Source: Diphasiastrum complanatum
Lineage: Eukaryota > Streptophyta > Lycopodiopsida > Lycopodiales > Lycopodiaceae
DNA: 64,000 nucleotides
Assembly: GCA_029204225.1 (NCBI GenBank)
Contig: CM055113.1
Coordinates: 9,138,364-9,202,363, forward strand
Direction: 5' to 3'
The notes below the pieces were generated by a model. It was not told where the DNA came from, did no database searches, and worked only from the letters and a program-made list of their open reading frames with translations. Both the position numbers and the translations under genes were made by a program. Of the stretch, positions 23,300-35,059 are shown in pieces (positions within the stretch are counted from its first letter, which is position 1; each line of letters starts with the position of its first letter).

Positions 23300-23885
23300 T
23301 TAACTTGTTTCTACTATCTTGGTTAAGACTTTACAAATCGTTTTATTCGTAGATTCAGCTAATCCATTACATCTAGGATAGTATGGGGTACTCTTTCGAT
23401 GTATAACGAAGTAATGAATCAATAAACTGTTGATTACTTCATTAAAGAAGTGAGAACCTCGATCACTAACAAGCTCTCTTGGACAGCCAAATCGAGTGAT
23501 AATATTTTCATAGAGGAAGCGTGCTACAACTTTTGCATCTGCTTTGCGCGTTGCTCTAGCCTCTATCCATTTTGTCGCATAATCAATGGAAATCAACATG
23601 TATCGGGATTATGTGTGACGCTATTGGACTAATAGGTCCAACAAAATCAATATCCCATTTGTAAAATGCTTCGCTTTCAAGTATTGGAGTAAGAAGATTG
23701 TGATCAACTTTTTTGGTATTCTTTGCGTGTTGACAAACGTTGCAAACTTTTATATAAGCATAAGTGTCTTTGAAAAGGGTTGGCCAGCAAAACCCTACCA
23801 AAACCCACCAAAACCCTGCCAGAAGAATTGCCCTAACAATAGCATCGAAGGAGAAATGTCCACCCCCAATGCCTTCATGTGTCAA
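23300..23885 (-). pseudogene. Gypsy integrase (zinc-binding and catalytic core), broken
   Basis: An H2C2-like segment ends CNVCQHAKNTKK. It is followed by WDIDFVGPI (first catalytic Asp), then in a second frame ISIDYATKWIEA, LVSDRGSHFFN (second Asp) and NGLAESTNK (catalytic Glu). The two frames overlap near 23590, so a frameshift separates them. The D,D,E residues themselves are retained. Confidence 0.85.
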
Positions 23886-23929
23886 GGCAATAATCTGTCA
23901 GACTTCAGATTCGTGGGCACAACGTCCTG

Positions 23930-25206
23930 TCACACCATCAACACCCATAATTGACCCGCAATAAGATGATATGGCAATGATTTCATAATAAGTTTGATTT
24001 TTTGCAGTTTCATCAACTGAGGATCTATTTCCCCAGTGGCAGGATATCTAGTGATATCATCTGCCCATAACGGAGTCACATCTATATAAAATAGACATGC
24101 ATATGGTAACTCATCGTTTATTGGCTCATCAGATGCTCCAACATTGGATAACCATGAAAGGTGATCAGCCAAAAAATGTTGTGATCCCTTTTGAAAAACA
24201 ACTCGAAAGTTAAATTCCAAAAGGATCAACAGCCATCATGCAATTCGTCCTGTTTTGCATGGTTTATTCAAGAGATAAAGAAGAGCATGATGGTCAGTAT
24301 AAAAGACAAAAAACTGGCCTAGCAAATAATGTCAAAATTGTTGAACAACATAGACCATTGCTAGTGCTTCTCTGTCGGTCGTGGAATAATTAACCTCAGT
24401 TGGAACCAGCTGATGGCTTAGGAAATGATTGGAAAATCCTTTTTGAATTCTCCGGGTTGTGTTAAAACAACATCAATGGCATAATTACTAGAGTCTGTAT
24501 GCACATGGAACTCCTTATTATAATCGGGCATGCGAAGAATGGGTGCGGTGACTAAAGCCTGTTTAAGATATTCGAAGGCTTTAATCCTATCTTTTGTCCA
24601 CCTTGGATCAATAACGATTTGATATACTAACCACGCTTTATCGGTGTAGTGTATTATAAAAATTCGATAATAACCCGTGTGGCCTAGAAAGACAAAAAAT
24701 TTCTTCATTGTATGTGGTAGGGGCATTTTCAAGAATCACTCTGATCTTTTTGGAATCAGTGGCTATACTATTTCGAGAAATAACATGGCCTAGTACCACA
24801 CCATGTTTAACCTAGATCTGGTACTTTTCGGGATTCAATGAAATTCTGAACCTTCGGCAGCGAATGAATACTTGTTCAAAAGCATTGAGATGCTTATCTT
24901 GAGAGGAATGCACACCAAGAACATCGAGATAAATCTCTAGATTCTTGTGTAATAGATTCTTGAAAGCTCATTGCATCACCCTTTGAAATGTGGATGGGAC
25001 ATTGCACAGACCGAATTGTATAACTTTATACATGAATGTGCCAAACTCTGTAACAAATATCTTTTGAAACAAGCTTCTGCTCCTGCCATATCTTCTAGGA
25101 TTTGTGTTGTCAAAGGTAATGGGAAGTGAACTTTCTCTGTTTGATCATTAAGTTTCTTCAAATCCATGCAGATACGGAGTTTACTATTTTTCTTTGGTAC
25201 CACCAC
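23930..25206 (-). pseudogene. Gypsy reverse transcriptase and RNase H, broken
   Basis: VVPKKNSKLRICMDLKKLND (25.2 kb) is the RT fingers block. The palm motif near 24.93 kb reads IYLDVLGVHS where YVDD is expected, so a catalytic Asp is lost. The connection and RNase H blocks read GHTGYYRIFI, PILRMPDYNKEF, STTDREALAMV and LADHLSWLS. At least three stops or frameshifts lie between them. Confidence 0.8.
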
Positions 25207-25574
25207 AATTGGTGATACCCAACTTGTATGCTCAATTTCATAAATGAAACCAGCATTGAGAAGCTTCTGAATATCTTCTCATATCTTCTCGCGATAGGTA
25301 GGATTGGTGCGATAAGGTTTGGCTCTTACAGGTATGGCACCATCCTGTGATGGAATTGTGTTGGCACCCCCTTCATTTCTTTATAATTCCACGCAAACAC
25401 ATCTCTGTATTTGTGCAAAAGCTTTTCCAAATCTCATAATTGGGTTGGATTCAGGTGGGCATGTACAAGGGCAGAATGGGAGTGTTGATATCGGTGGAGT
25501 TTATGGTAACATTGACTGGTTCCTCTTCCTGAACTTCTTGTTCACAAAGAGTGGCATTGACACAATCAATGTTG

Positions 25575-26105
25575 CTAAAGCATGACCCCCCAATTGATGA
25601 TATCGGTACTCTGCACGTAATGACTCTTTATGGTGGAATCAATATTGTCGGGGTCATCATAGGTAGTTGAAGACCAATCTTCTTCAATTTGTGCAAACTT
25701 TGTCTTCCCGATGGCATCGATAGAGATTCTCTTGTCTCTGTTGCCAAAAACTATTTTGTTTTTCTTCCAATCTTGAATCACTCCGGCCATTTCTACACAC
25801 TCTATGGTGAAAATCAAACCGGCAATTTTGATCGGCAAATTGCTTATGTGACCGGCAAGTGTCGTCATTCGTTGGTCAGCCATACGTAACTTGTACTTAG
25901 GCTTTTCCAATGTGGATATTCCCCATGCTTTAGCTAAGGACAAGGTGATAATATTTACACCAAACCCACTATTGAGAATGGCTTGCATGGATGGATAAGA
26001 TTTGTAGTGCACTGGTAAAGTGATGTTGTTACCTTTAGCAACAATTGTATGAAGTAAGCTCATATCAGCATTATGAACCACTTCAGCATTTTTCGGTTGT
26101 CTCAA
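25575..26105 (-). pseudogene. Gypsy aspartic protease region with mutated active site
   Basis: An open frame of 176 codons carries AILNSGFGVNIIT (about 25.97 kb) where the retroviral-type protease has L(D/L)(S/T)G: the catalytic Asp is Asn here. The downstream flap- and ILG-like region reads LPIKIAGLIFTIE. Confidence 0.7.
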
Positions 26106-26539
26106 CTCGTCTGGTACATCAGGCTGTTGGGAGCTTTGTAGTATGGCATCCCATAGGGGTTTGGAAAACGTTATGGCCGTGTAGAGGGCATAGTGATTTG
26201 AGCTTGTAAGAGATTGGAAAGAACCTCTATTCCTCGTGGTAGTTGCCCCTACATAGGTAACTGGGCAGATGGCGGAGTAGAAATCTATCTTCAGCTAGAC
26301 TATCAAACTCATCTCTGAATTTCTGGTATTGCCTTTGAGCTTCCACAGGGTCGGGGTATGATTGTGGCATCATGGAAGTATTAGCAGGAGGAGGTGGTTG
26401 TGCTAGGTCCTTGGACTGATCTAAGGCCTTATGTTTCGTTCATGTGACTACATGCAACGGCTCTTTAGTTACCCTACGTGCTGGAACTGTCTTTTTGGTC
26501 TAGTTAGCGCAATCTTTATATCAATGCCTTTTGATACAA

Positions 26540-28040
26540 TCAACACTCAGCTACAAAGTCATAACGAAGTCTACATTCACTTTGAAAATGAGTCGGTTCT
26601 CTGCATACAAAACATCTCTTCTGAAGTGCTGAAAGAAAAGTGGCATAACCATTTTGGTCAACTTGTGTAGGTTGCTCCTCTGAATAGTATTGGTCATTGG
26701 AATAAGAGGCAAATGCCTCATCTACGTATGTGTTAGGATTATCGTCATCATAAGTAGATTCATAGGCTGGGGTGTCATAGGTGGTATTCAGCACTACATT
26801 GGCCTGAACTTGGGGCCGGTGCTGCTGGTTTGGCCTGTTGGGTTGATCAGATCCTCTTGGACCTGGGAGTGCCAATCGTTGTTGTGGTGCAGGTGCTTGT
26901 TGTCTAGGCAATTCCTAGATTTGGACTGGACTCATATAACGAGGGTTATATGGCGCTTGTGGGTGTCCTCGTGGTGCATATTGTTGTGGTCAAGAGTATT
27001 TCATATTGCGTGGGTTGTACCTACAACTTGAAGTGGTATGAGTGGTCGTATCACAGAGTATATAGTGCTACATTTTGTAAGGTCAGTGTAATGGACCCTC
27101 ATTACCGGTATGTGCGCCACAACATTGTGGGCACCAAGTTTTTTCTTGCCTATGGATAGCGTTACCAGATGGCAATTGCCCTAACAACAGACTCTGAAAA
27201 GATTTTAAGGCTTGCTGAAACTCTTTGTTGAGTTTCTCCATCTGTTGTTGATGTTGTAGATTCATCAACTCAAACTGAGACCTCTAGACTTAGTCTGAAT
27301 CTCAGGGCTCACTTGGACGATTATCATGATAAACACGATGAGCTCTTTTCTCTTTCTGGTCCTCATCATCAGACCCTTCATCTTCTTTACGAATGGCATC
27401 GGACATAGCAGACTTAAGAGTGAAATACTCTTCGCTAGGTTTAAGCTCTTTCTGGATGCATCTTGAAAGGCCAACTATAAACCATATGATCAACATTTTA
27501 TCAGTTGGTTGTTCCTGGACTTGACTTATGAGATGCTTAAAGCGCTCGATGTAGTCACGTACGTGTTCATCTTTTTATATATATATATATTACTAAGGCG
27601 TACAAATGAGCTTTCTGTGAGTCTGAAAGGTTGGAAGCGTTTAATGAAAGACTCTTTTAGCTTTGACCAATCTTGTCGATCATCACGATCGGGTTAAAAA
27701 ACCACTCTCGTGCTTTGTCTACCATGGTCATTGAAAAAAGTTGGACTTTTGCATTGTCAGTATATTCTCCATATACTTCACATGCATTCTCAAAGACTTG
27801 TAAAAATCTATGAGGGTCCACATTATTGTCAAACTTTGGTAATTCTAATCAGGGTGTTCGTTTGTCGGATCGTGCGGTATGGTGAGCATGTTGAACAGGT
27901 TGATTGTTAAGATTAGGTGTCCATCTAGATGGTCCAGGATCTTGATTTACCTGAGATCTAAGACGATAGGGCTTGTTCTCATCATTTGGATGATTGGTTG
28001 GTGTGAACTCATCCATAACTCCTTCTGGTAAGTTGGCCAT
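26540..28040 (-). pseudogene. Gypsy gag with CCHC zinc knuckle, broken
   Basis: It starts MANLPEGVMDEFTPTNHPND at 28040. Blocks continue through 27.3 kb, followed by a Pro/Gln-rich linker and CFVCREPTHFQSEC, a C-X2-C-X4-H-X4-C nucleic-acid-binding knuckle at about 26.61 kb. Frames change near 27.85, 27.3 and 26.9 kb. Confidence 0.75.
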
Positions 28041-28179
28041 GAGAACTGATTGGATTCAACTCTTTTTTTTTTGTTTTTTTTGTTTTTTATTTTTTGAAAT
28101 GTGTGATTGACAGTACCTTAGAATATAATGAGATTTCTAATAGAAATTTTATAAAATATGGTCTATCAAATCTGAGTAT

Positions 28180-28470
28180 TAGCTCATCGGATGCAATTGG
28201 ACTGATAGTGTCGAAAGCAATGTCGGATAGGAATTAGTTCAGATGCACTGTCGGATGCAACACTATCAGAGGCAATACTAACGGATGGAAATTCTCAAAT
28301 GCAACATTGGATGCAACACTGGCGGATGCAACAGGATAGGCTGGTCGTCGGATAGAAAGTCGTCAGACGCAAAATCGTCGGATGCAAATCATCGGACATA
28401 ATTATTTTAAGTCATCGGATGCACATCGGGGTCAGGAGTCGTCAGATGCAATTGTCATACACAATTTTTA
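28180..28470 (-). promoter_or_regulatory. TCGGATGCAA array upstream of Gypsy gag (copy 3)
   Basis: About thirteen degenerate units occur (CATCGGATGCAATT, GTCGGATGCAACAC, GGCGGATGCAACAG, CGTCAGACGCAAAA, CGTCGGATGCAAAT, CGTCAGATGCAATT). On the minus strand they sit upstream of an AT-rich TTTTATAAAA (about 28.15 kb) and the gag ATG. This is the same layout as at 22.5 kb. Confidence 0.65.
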
Positions 28471-29790
28471 GCTTTTCATTAGGTGCACGTTGGATGAGAA
28501 TTTTTTAAAAATTTAAAGCGGCGGTGCAAGCGACGTTTCAACCAATAGTTCTTCCTCCCCTGAAAAAAATACAAGAGAGGTGGAGAGCGGTGGGGCAGTG
28601 GGTTTCTAGAATCGTTTGTGGTTGAATGTGGATCGAATAATGCTCTCAGATGCAATGCGTGCTAGTGGAAAAACAATGAATGCAAAAATGCATGCAGGCA
28701 AATAGAAGCTCTCAGAATCGAAAAATAAACTCGTTGAAACGAATTCTTAAGCAAGATGGAAGAAGATTATCAGGAGCAGTGGTGCCAATATTTGCTGAAA
28801 CATCTTGCTATTATTCTACTCTTTGCTCAGAATATTCTTGTCTCTCTTCCTACTATCAATCTATGAATTCCAGTCAGCATACAACCGATAGGGTCTGCTT
28901 GCTTCTAGACTTCTATGATTTGCAGTATAGTGGTAATGCAATGGTGATGTACCTCGCCTATCAATTAGTACATCAACGACCTGATCTTGATCCTATTGAT
29001 AATGGATGCTCAACTTCAATCTAGATCTATCAGAATTCGAATGCCTACGTTCTACAAGATATTTCGGTTCTTTCTTTGATGCTTACAAATTGTAGATTAT
29101 TACTAATCTAATCTAAGCGGTAAATGAAATGAGATTGAAACTTAATCCTACTGAAATCAACAGAATCAACAACACAACAGCTACACAGAAACAATGTGAA
29201 TCCTACAAAGTGCTTGTTACAACTATCACTCAACACTTGTCACAAAAACTCCTCAGGGAGTCAAGCACCAAGCAGCATCATATTGGAATGGTATTGATCT
29301 ACCACAAGGCCCTGCACATCTACCTGATCTTAATCACAAAACCTAACTTTAAAGGGGAAGAATCAACAACCAAACACATTCATACATCAGTACTCCAACT
29401 TAATGCATGAAAATGGAGCATAGATGGAAATGCAATAGAGAGACATTTAAACTTCAATGCAATAGCATTTCAATACAATATCACATGCTTGGAAACTCAT
29501 GGAGGAGGCCTCTATGTATACCCACGAGCTGGTGAATCCAATTCTAATATAATTTGAATTCCACCTCTTACAACTGAGTGAACCCCATTCTATAAAGATT
29601 TGTGTTCCACCTCTTACATGATAATAGGAGGGCTCTTTATAAAAAACATAACTTAAGTTGTGAAAGTCTAAGTTACTAGCTCCCACATGGTTTTCCATCT
29701 TTTGGGAATTACCATGGGGCTCACAAAATATACATCTCTGTCTAGCACTAATAATCCTAAACCCTAAACTTCATCTTGCTGGAAGCCCTC
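28471..29790. other. Probable rest of a Gypsy LTR, then unassigned DNA
   Basis: The first 200 bases are GC-richer and continue from the motif array, so they may be the LTR 5' portion. Beyond about 28.7 kb only short frames exist. I see no gene. Confidence 0.4.
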
Positions 29791-30235
29791 TTGAGTGGAG
29801 AGGTTCTGCATCGACACCTTGAGGCATGGCATCAGCTAACAGTTAGATGTATAGCGGATGTATTATCCATGTACAAAATCAGCAGCTCATCACTATTCTC
29901 TCCCAGTCCGTCTAGGAACTACTTGAGACATGTCAGCCCATTAGCCATCTTGGCCGCATCAACATATTCTACCTCACGGGATGATTGGATAGCTATGGTT
30001 TGCTTCTTACTAACCCAAAGAACAGCTATGTCTGCTGCTATAGTACATCCTCTGGAGACACTCTTGCAGGCATCTTTCATGGATGCCTAGCTTGCATCGA
30101 TGTAGGACTTCACCTGAAATCTTGCATCACGTGAATAGCAAAGCCCATAGTTTTTCGTATGCTACAGGTACTGTAGGATCCTCTTGGCAATCTTCCAGTG
30201 TACAGGACCTGGATTAATATTGAATTGGCTCAGTC
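29790..30235 (-). pseudogene. Copia RNase H fragment
   Basis: The minus-strand reading gives SVSRGCTIAADIAVLWVSKK then TIAIQSSREVEYVDAAKMAN, matching the Copia RNase H block W.SKKQ..ValSS.EAEY.A...A. Further on it gives YMDNTSAIHL, matching DN.SAI.L. Stops interrupt each side. Confidence 0.8.
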
Positions 30236-31010
30236 TGAACACTCTCTATTTTGATAATATATGAAATAGATAATTTATGCCTCATATCTAATCTGTGAGA
30301 TCCACAATCTATGATTGCAATGGTGCTTGCTTGCCGTAATTACAATTTCCACTATTTACCAGTTGTTGTATGTTGTTAAACATTGTCTATTGTTTGTTAA
30401 TTTTTAATCAGAACTATTGTGACAGTCTGTAGCTTAGAAGAGGTTAGATCGTAGTTTGTAGCAGTTGTTGCAACTAAGTAGATCAACTCTATCTAGCTTT
30501 GTAATAGGAATTAGAGCGGTGTAGCTAGAGCGTTGAAATTATATCAGTGGATCATTCTACACACAACCCGCCCTCTCATAGATTTCCTTCAGTGGTATTA
30601 AAGCTGCATAAGCACGCTCTTCAGATTTCATCAGAAATTTAATCGACTTTCTGAATCACTAACACATTCATCAATCGTGGAGCACCTTGAGATTCTTCCT
30701 GCTCAAGCTCTTCAATCTCTATAGGATCAGCCTCCTCAACTTACAAGCTATAAGTGGTTCGTGAAGGGTCACGTGGACACTCCTTCCACCTATGCCATCC
30801 TAGACAGCCAAATAGTAATAGTGTTATAATATTATCAAATCTTATCTTTCAATTTTAGGTCGTTGACAGATCAGACTGACTTCTATATGGATTCACAAAG
30901 CAAAGCTAGCTTTACAATTGACAAGTTAGATGGATCAAATTATCATTTGTGGAAATCAAGCATAATCAAACGTGACTCTTATCACGATAGTATGGTTCAA
31001 ATTTGATAGG
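30236..31010 (+). mobile_element. Copia 5' end fragment: LTR tail, primer-binding site, start of gag
   Basis: TGGTATTAAAGC (30593-30604) is a mutated initiator-tRNA primer-binding site. An ATG at 30887 begins MDSQSKASFTIDKLDGSNYH, then LWKSSIIKRD, typical of Copia gag (F..LDG.NY..W). It stops after about 40 codons, and the rest of gag/pol is absent. Confidence 0.7.
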
Positions 31011-31698
31011 CGCAATCATGCATTGAAGAAGGATCATTCCACAGAGCTCGACATTTGCATCTATTGAATGTCATTTTTTTTTGGTGTGGGGTCTTCTTTC
31101 CTTTTCCCAACATTATGAACTGTTATTTGCATGTTCAAAAGTTGTGGGGTTATTGCATGATGTTTTGCATGTTTGCTAGTGATGCTTTTCAAAGTGGACA
31201 ATATCTGTGGCTAAATGATAGACAAGCACTCATAAGTGCAATATTGCAGCAAAATGAATTTTTAAAGGTGCAAAATAGTTATGTCTTTCAAAAGATTAGA
31301 TGGGGGAATGACGTGCAATTTCATTATAGAAGTAAATTAGATTTCATTATGTGTTCACAAAACTGTGTTTTTTCTTGCAGGATGCAAACATTAAAGTGAG
31401 CACATGCTTAACTATCTTAGTGCAGAATTCATTAGTAGACGATATTCCTTATCTTGAGTTTTAACAATGTCGTTTGGATGAGAGAATAAAATACAGATCA
31501 TGATAAGAAGACAAACTCATCCTAGGATATAATCGGCTCTTTCAACTTAGATATTTACTAGAATTAGGAAGTTGTGCTAGCTCTTGTATCACCATATTAC
31601 TACAATGTTCTAGTTGACTCATAAGAATGTTTATGCATCTATTTGACGCAATTTTTTGTTGTTCACTTTCCTTTCCTTTTTCCAACATGGTGTCTCCG

Positions 31699-31788
<90 letters not shown>

Positions 31789-33122
31789 TTAATATAGGCA
31801 CATACAATGCATCATAATAAATATTGAGATGGAGTTAGAAATTGCTTACTCAATTTACAGTTTCGAGCTCCAGGATACCATCTTGGCAAGGTATGTAGAA
31901 GATTGTCAATTTCAATCAAAAGTTGATATGAATCCACATCTCAATTACACAACATGTAAGTGATTAAAATCATGCATGCATGAAAAATAGTGAAGGACAT
32001 TTTGTTGAATGGGAAAGATTTTTGAGAACTTTTACATGAGTTGGCGTGGCAAAAGAGTGTTTTGCATGCCACACTTTACTTCATTTGAGATGGAGAAAGG
32101 GTTTTGCATGCTTAAATTTGCTTTTCAATGGATTGCTGCTTCTTATCATAAGTGTGGGCATCGACATGGTCAGTTGCCACTATGAATCACCTATTGGCAT
32201 GAGGATTTTGATTTGCGATCCAGAAATAAAATGCTTCAGGAAGAGAAATATCTTGAATACTGATCATGATTGAATACTGATAGTGAATATTGTGAGGGTG
32301 GTGAGCTTGTAAGCCTCGTTATTCATTTGATGCTATTCTCTGACAATGGCCGCCATGCCGTCAATCACAATTTCAAGTGAAAATCATTTGAATATATAAA
32401 ATTCGAAAATGATCTCTTGCTAACCTGCTGGCAATGGTGGAAATCTAGTTGATGTCTTCTGGCTTCATATGAAGAGGCAGTTGGACCTACTTTAAATGTG
32501 AACGTAAGAAGGGGAATCAACATTACTGAAAATGTCACTTGAAACACTGCTGAGTAAAACCTGCTTGATCGTTGCTGCAGTTGATGTAAAGCTTGTGCAA
32601 AACAAATTACAGTAGATACGCATGTTTACGCAATGGACTTGCTAGTTTCATCCACCAACGTGCACTGGAATAAGCACAGCGAGGAGACTTCATTATATGG
32701 AGGCCGAATTCTTAGCCGTATTTATTTTGAAGAGTAAAGCAGATGGCCTTGGTGCAATATTCGGCATTCTTAAGAAATACCGAGTATTCCAAGTGTCCCT
32801 GATGTGCTCCTTTATGCTGCTGTGAAAGTTAAAAATAGCACAATAATGGGTTGAGATATGTCCCTGTCAAATTGGTGCCATGCAATGTTCAAGGCTCTGA
32901 TACCTTGATAGTTTATGCGATATATATCCCTGATGTGAATGGGATTCAAACGAATACTAAACTTTTGCAGTGTAGTTTGATGACATAGCGAAGCAGATTG
33001 GTATAAACGTTAGGGCCTTATGGAAGATTATAAATGCAATATCTTTATCAGGGTTAACAAGAGGTTGGATGGATAAGATAGTAAGCATTGTCCAATCTCA
33101 AATGAATAGATGAAACTTGGAT
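31011..33122. other. Stretch downstream of the PHO1-type gene, no gene seen
   Basis: It holds a (CT)n(CA)n microsatellite (31701-31788) and otherwise only short frames. The 3' UTR of the minus-strand SPX-EXS gene must lie in its right part. Confidence 0.5.
31701..31788. repeat. (CT)32 (CA)12 compound microsatellite
   Basis: A perfect CT tract of about 64 bases runs directly into a CA tract of about 24 bases. Confidence 0.98.
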
Positions 33123-34971
33123 TTAGCACATTTCTGTAGCATCTATATCTTTGAATGATAATGGCATAGATCTCACTGCTCTAAATCTTCCCACCTTTTT
33201 CAAATGCTCATTTTCTACTCTGCAATTGAAGATTGTGGAAAATAACAGAGAATTAGTGGAGTACTCCATCTGTCTGAAAAGAAATAAGTTTGAATATCAT
33301 TTCTGACTTCATTAAACATTTATACAGTAAAGTTCTATGCTCATCACATAAGTTTAGAACAAACCTATAGAAGTTCCAATGACCTCGACGAAGCACTTCG
33401 AGTGATGCAAATAAACAGTCGACGATATTGTGATTTAACCCTCCGTGTTGTAGTGGAGTCAATGTAAATAGCCAAGTAAGTCGAAGAATTAAGTTCAAGG
33501 CCTGCAAAATGCAACTATTAAGTCGAGAAGTCTACATATTGTCGAGAAAACATATTATGGACTGAAATTTGGGACCATCATGGGGCCAAAATCACTTTGA
33601 GCTCAAAACGAAAGAGTTCCAATTTGATGCTCTTTAATTGGAAAAACCTTTGCAAGATTGCAGATTGTGCATGCTCTTGTATGGCAAGAATTTCAACACC
33701 ATCATGTCTGCCATGGACTTTAAAGTTTCAAAGTTTGGTCATCCCAAACTATCTTTCATCTAATGTGTGTGCGCTGGAACATAAGTCCTGATATTTTAAA
33801 GGTCATGTACTCAATCTACTGTGTCAATTCCAGAAAAGCTTAAGATAAGCCACGCATCTTAATTATCAATCAATAACATATTTTATGTACTTCATAAATT
33901 CAAAACTATTGGCAGGACTGTGATGAATGATAGGTACAGATGGCACTTACCATGGATATGAAGTAGATGAACTTTTGCTTCAAAATCAAGTCGTCTCGAA
34001 GCCATGGATTTCTTGAATGACATTGAAAAAGGCCCCAGTCTACGACAATATCCCAACCAAGCTGATAGATAGTTGCTAGAATAGATGAAGTAACAAAAAG
34101 TGCCAGCCAACTGTTTGAGTTGAATCTTGCATAAGTCAATCTCATCATGACAGCTATCATTGCTGACAGGTACTTACCCCCATTTACCATCTGAGTCTGA
34201 TCACAATCATCAAGCCATTTCCTTACACACTGCCATGTTCACATTGGTGCAGGGTTTAGTTGTATATAATCCTCTTGATTAACATAAATTAGCTGCCTTG
34301 AATATCTATCGAACTTCAATCAAGTTTCCATCAGCTATTTCTTGTGTGCAAAAATAAAGTTAGTATCTTACCAAATGCACACTGCCAATTCACAATTAAT
34401 CTTGCTTGCTATATAATTTCCATTCACTGTTTGAGCTACGAATTTTCAGGACGTGCCTTTAGCTTAGGCAGTTGCATGGTAAATGTAGCAGAAGAGAGTT
34501 TCGGGGGAATGGTGAGAAGCTATGATGCCATTGATGACAAACAGGTCATTTTAAATTATTCCTTCCTATCATAGGATCGTCACCTGACCTTCTAGTTTCC
34601 AAGTTCAGTCGTATGCATACATAAGAAATTGTAAGGGCCTTCTGCTACTGCTTCATGATATGCATGGTGAAAATATACTTGCTCAAAGGCTAGAGGATCT
34701 TCACTTACTCTTTCACAAGGTCAATCAGTAACCTGGCAGTCAAAGAGACTCAATTTCTCATTCTTACAGCAACCAGGGTTCTATGCCATAAATTTTACAT
34801 GCTAACAAAGGTAAATAAATGCTTAAAGTTGTTTTTGCATTTTTCTCTCTGAGTCCGTGGATGTCTCTAATATCAAGTGGAAGTTCAAGGTCTTAACTGT
34901 ATAGTTGATATTCAAAGATTCGTAATAATTGTGGGAGGTTCATATTTTCTGAACAAATCAGCTCTGCATGA

Positions 34972-35059
<88 letters not shown>

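Larger units (their letters stand above)
22860..28040 (-). mobile_element. Ty3/Gypsy retrotransposon internal region, decayed
   Basis: On the minus strand the order is gag (ATG 28040), zinc knuckle (about 26.6 kb), protease (26.0 kb), reverse transcriptase (25.2-24.8 kb), RNase H (24.7-24.2 kb), zinc-binding and integrase core (23.9-23.3 kb). This PR-RT-RH-IN order defines Ty3/Gypsy. Stops and frameshifts occur in every domain. No chromodomain was seen after the integrase. LTR ends could not be drawn precisely; the right side carries the TCGGATGCAA array at 28.18-28.46 kb. Confidence 0.85.

Noticed and set aside
21903-28470. CRISPR-like array
   Set aside because: Units are short, degenerate and irregularly spaced, in a plant retroelement setting; they fit promoter motif arrays.
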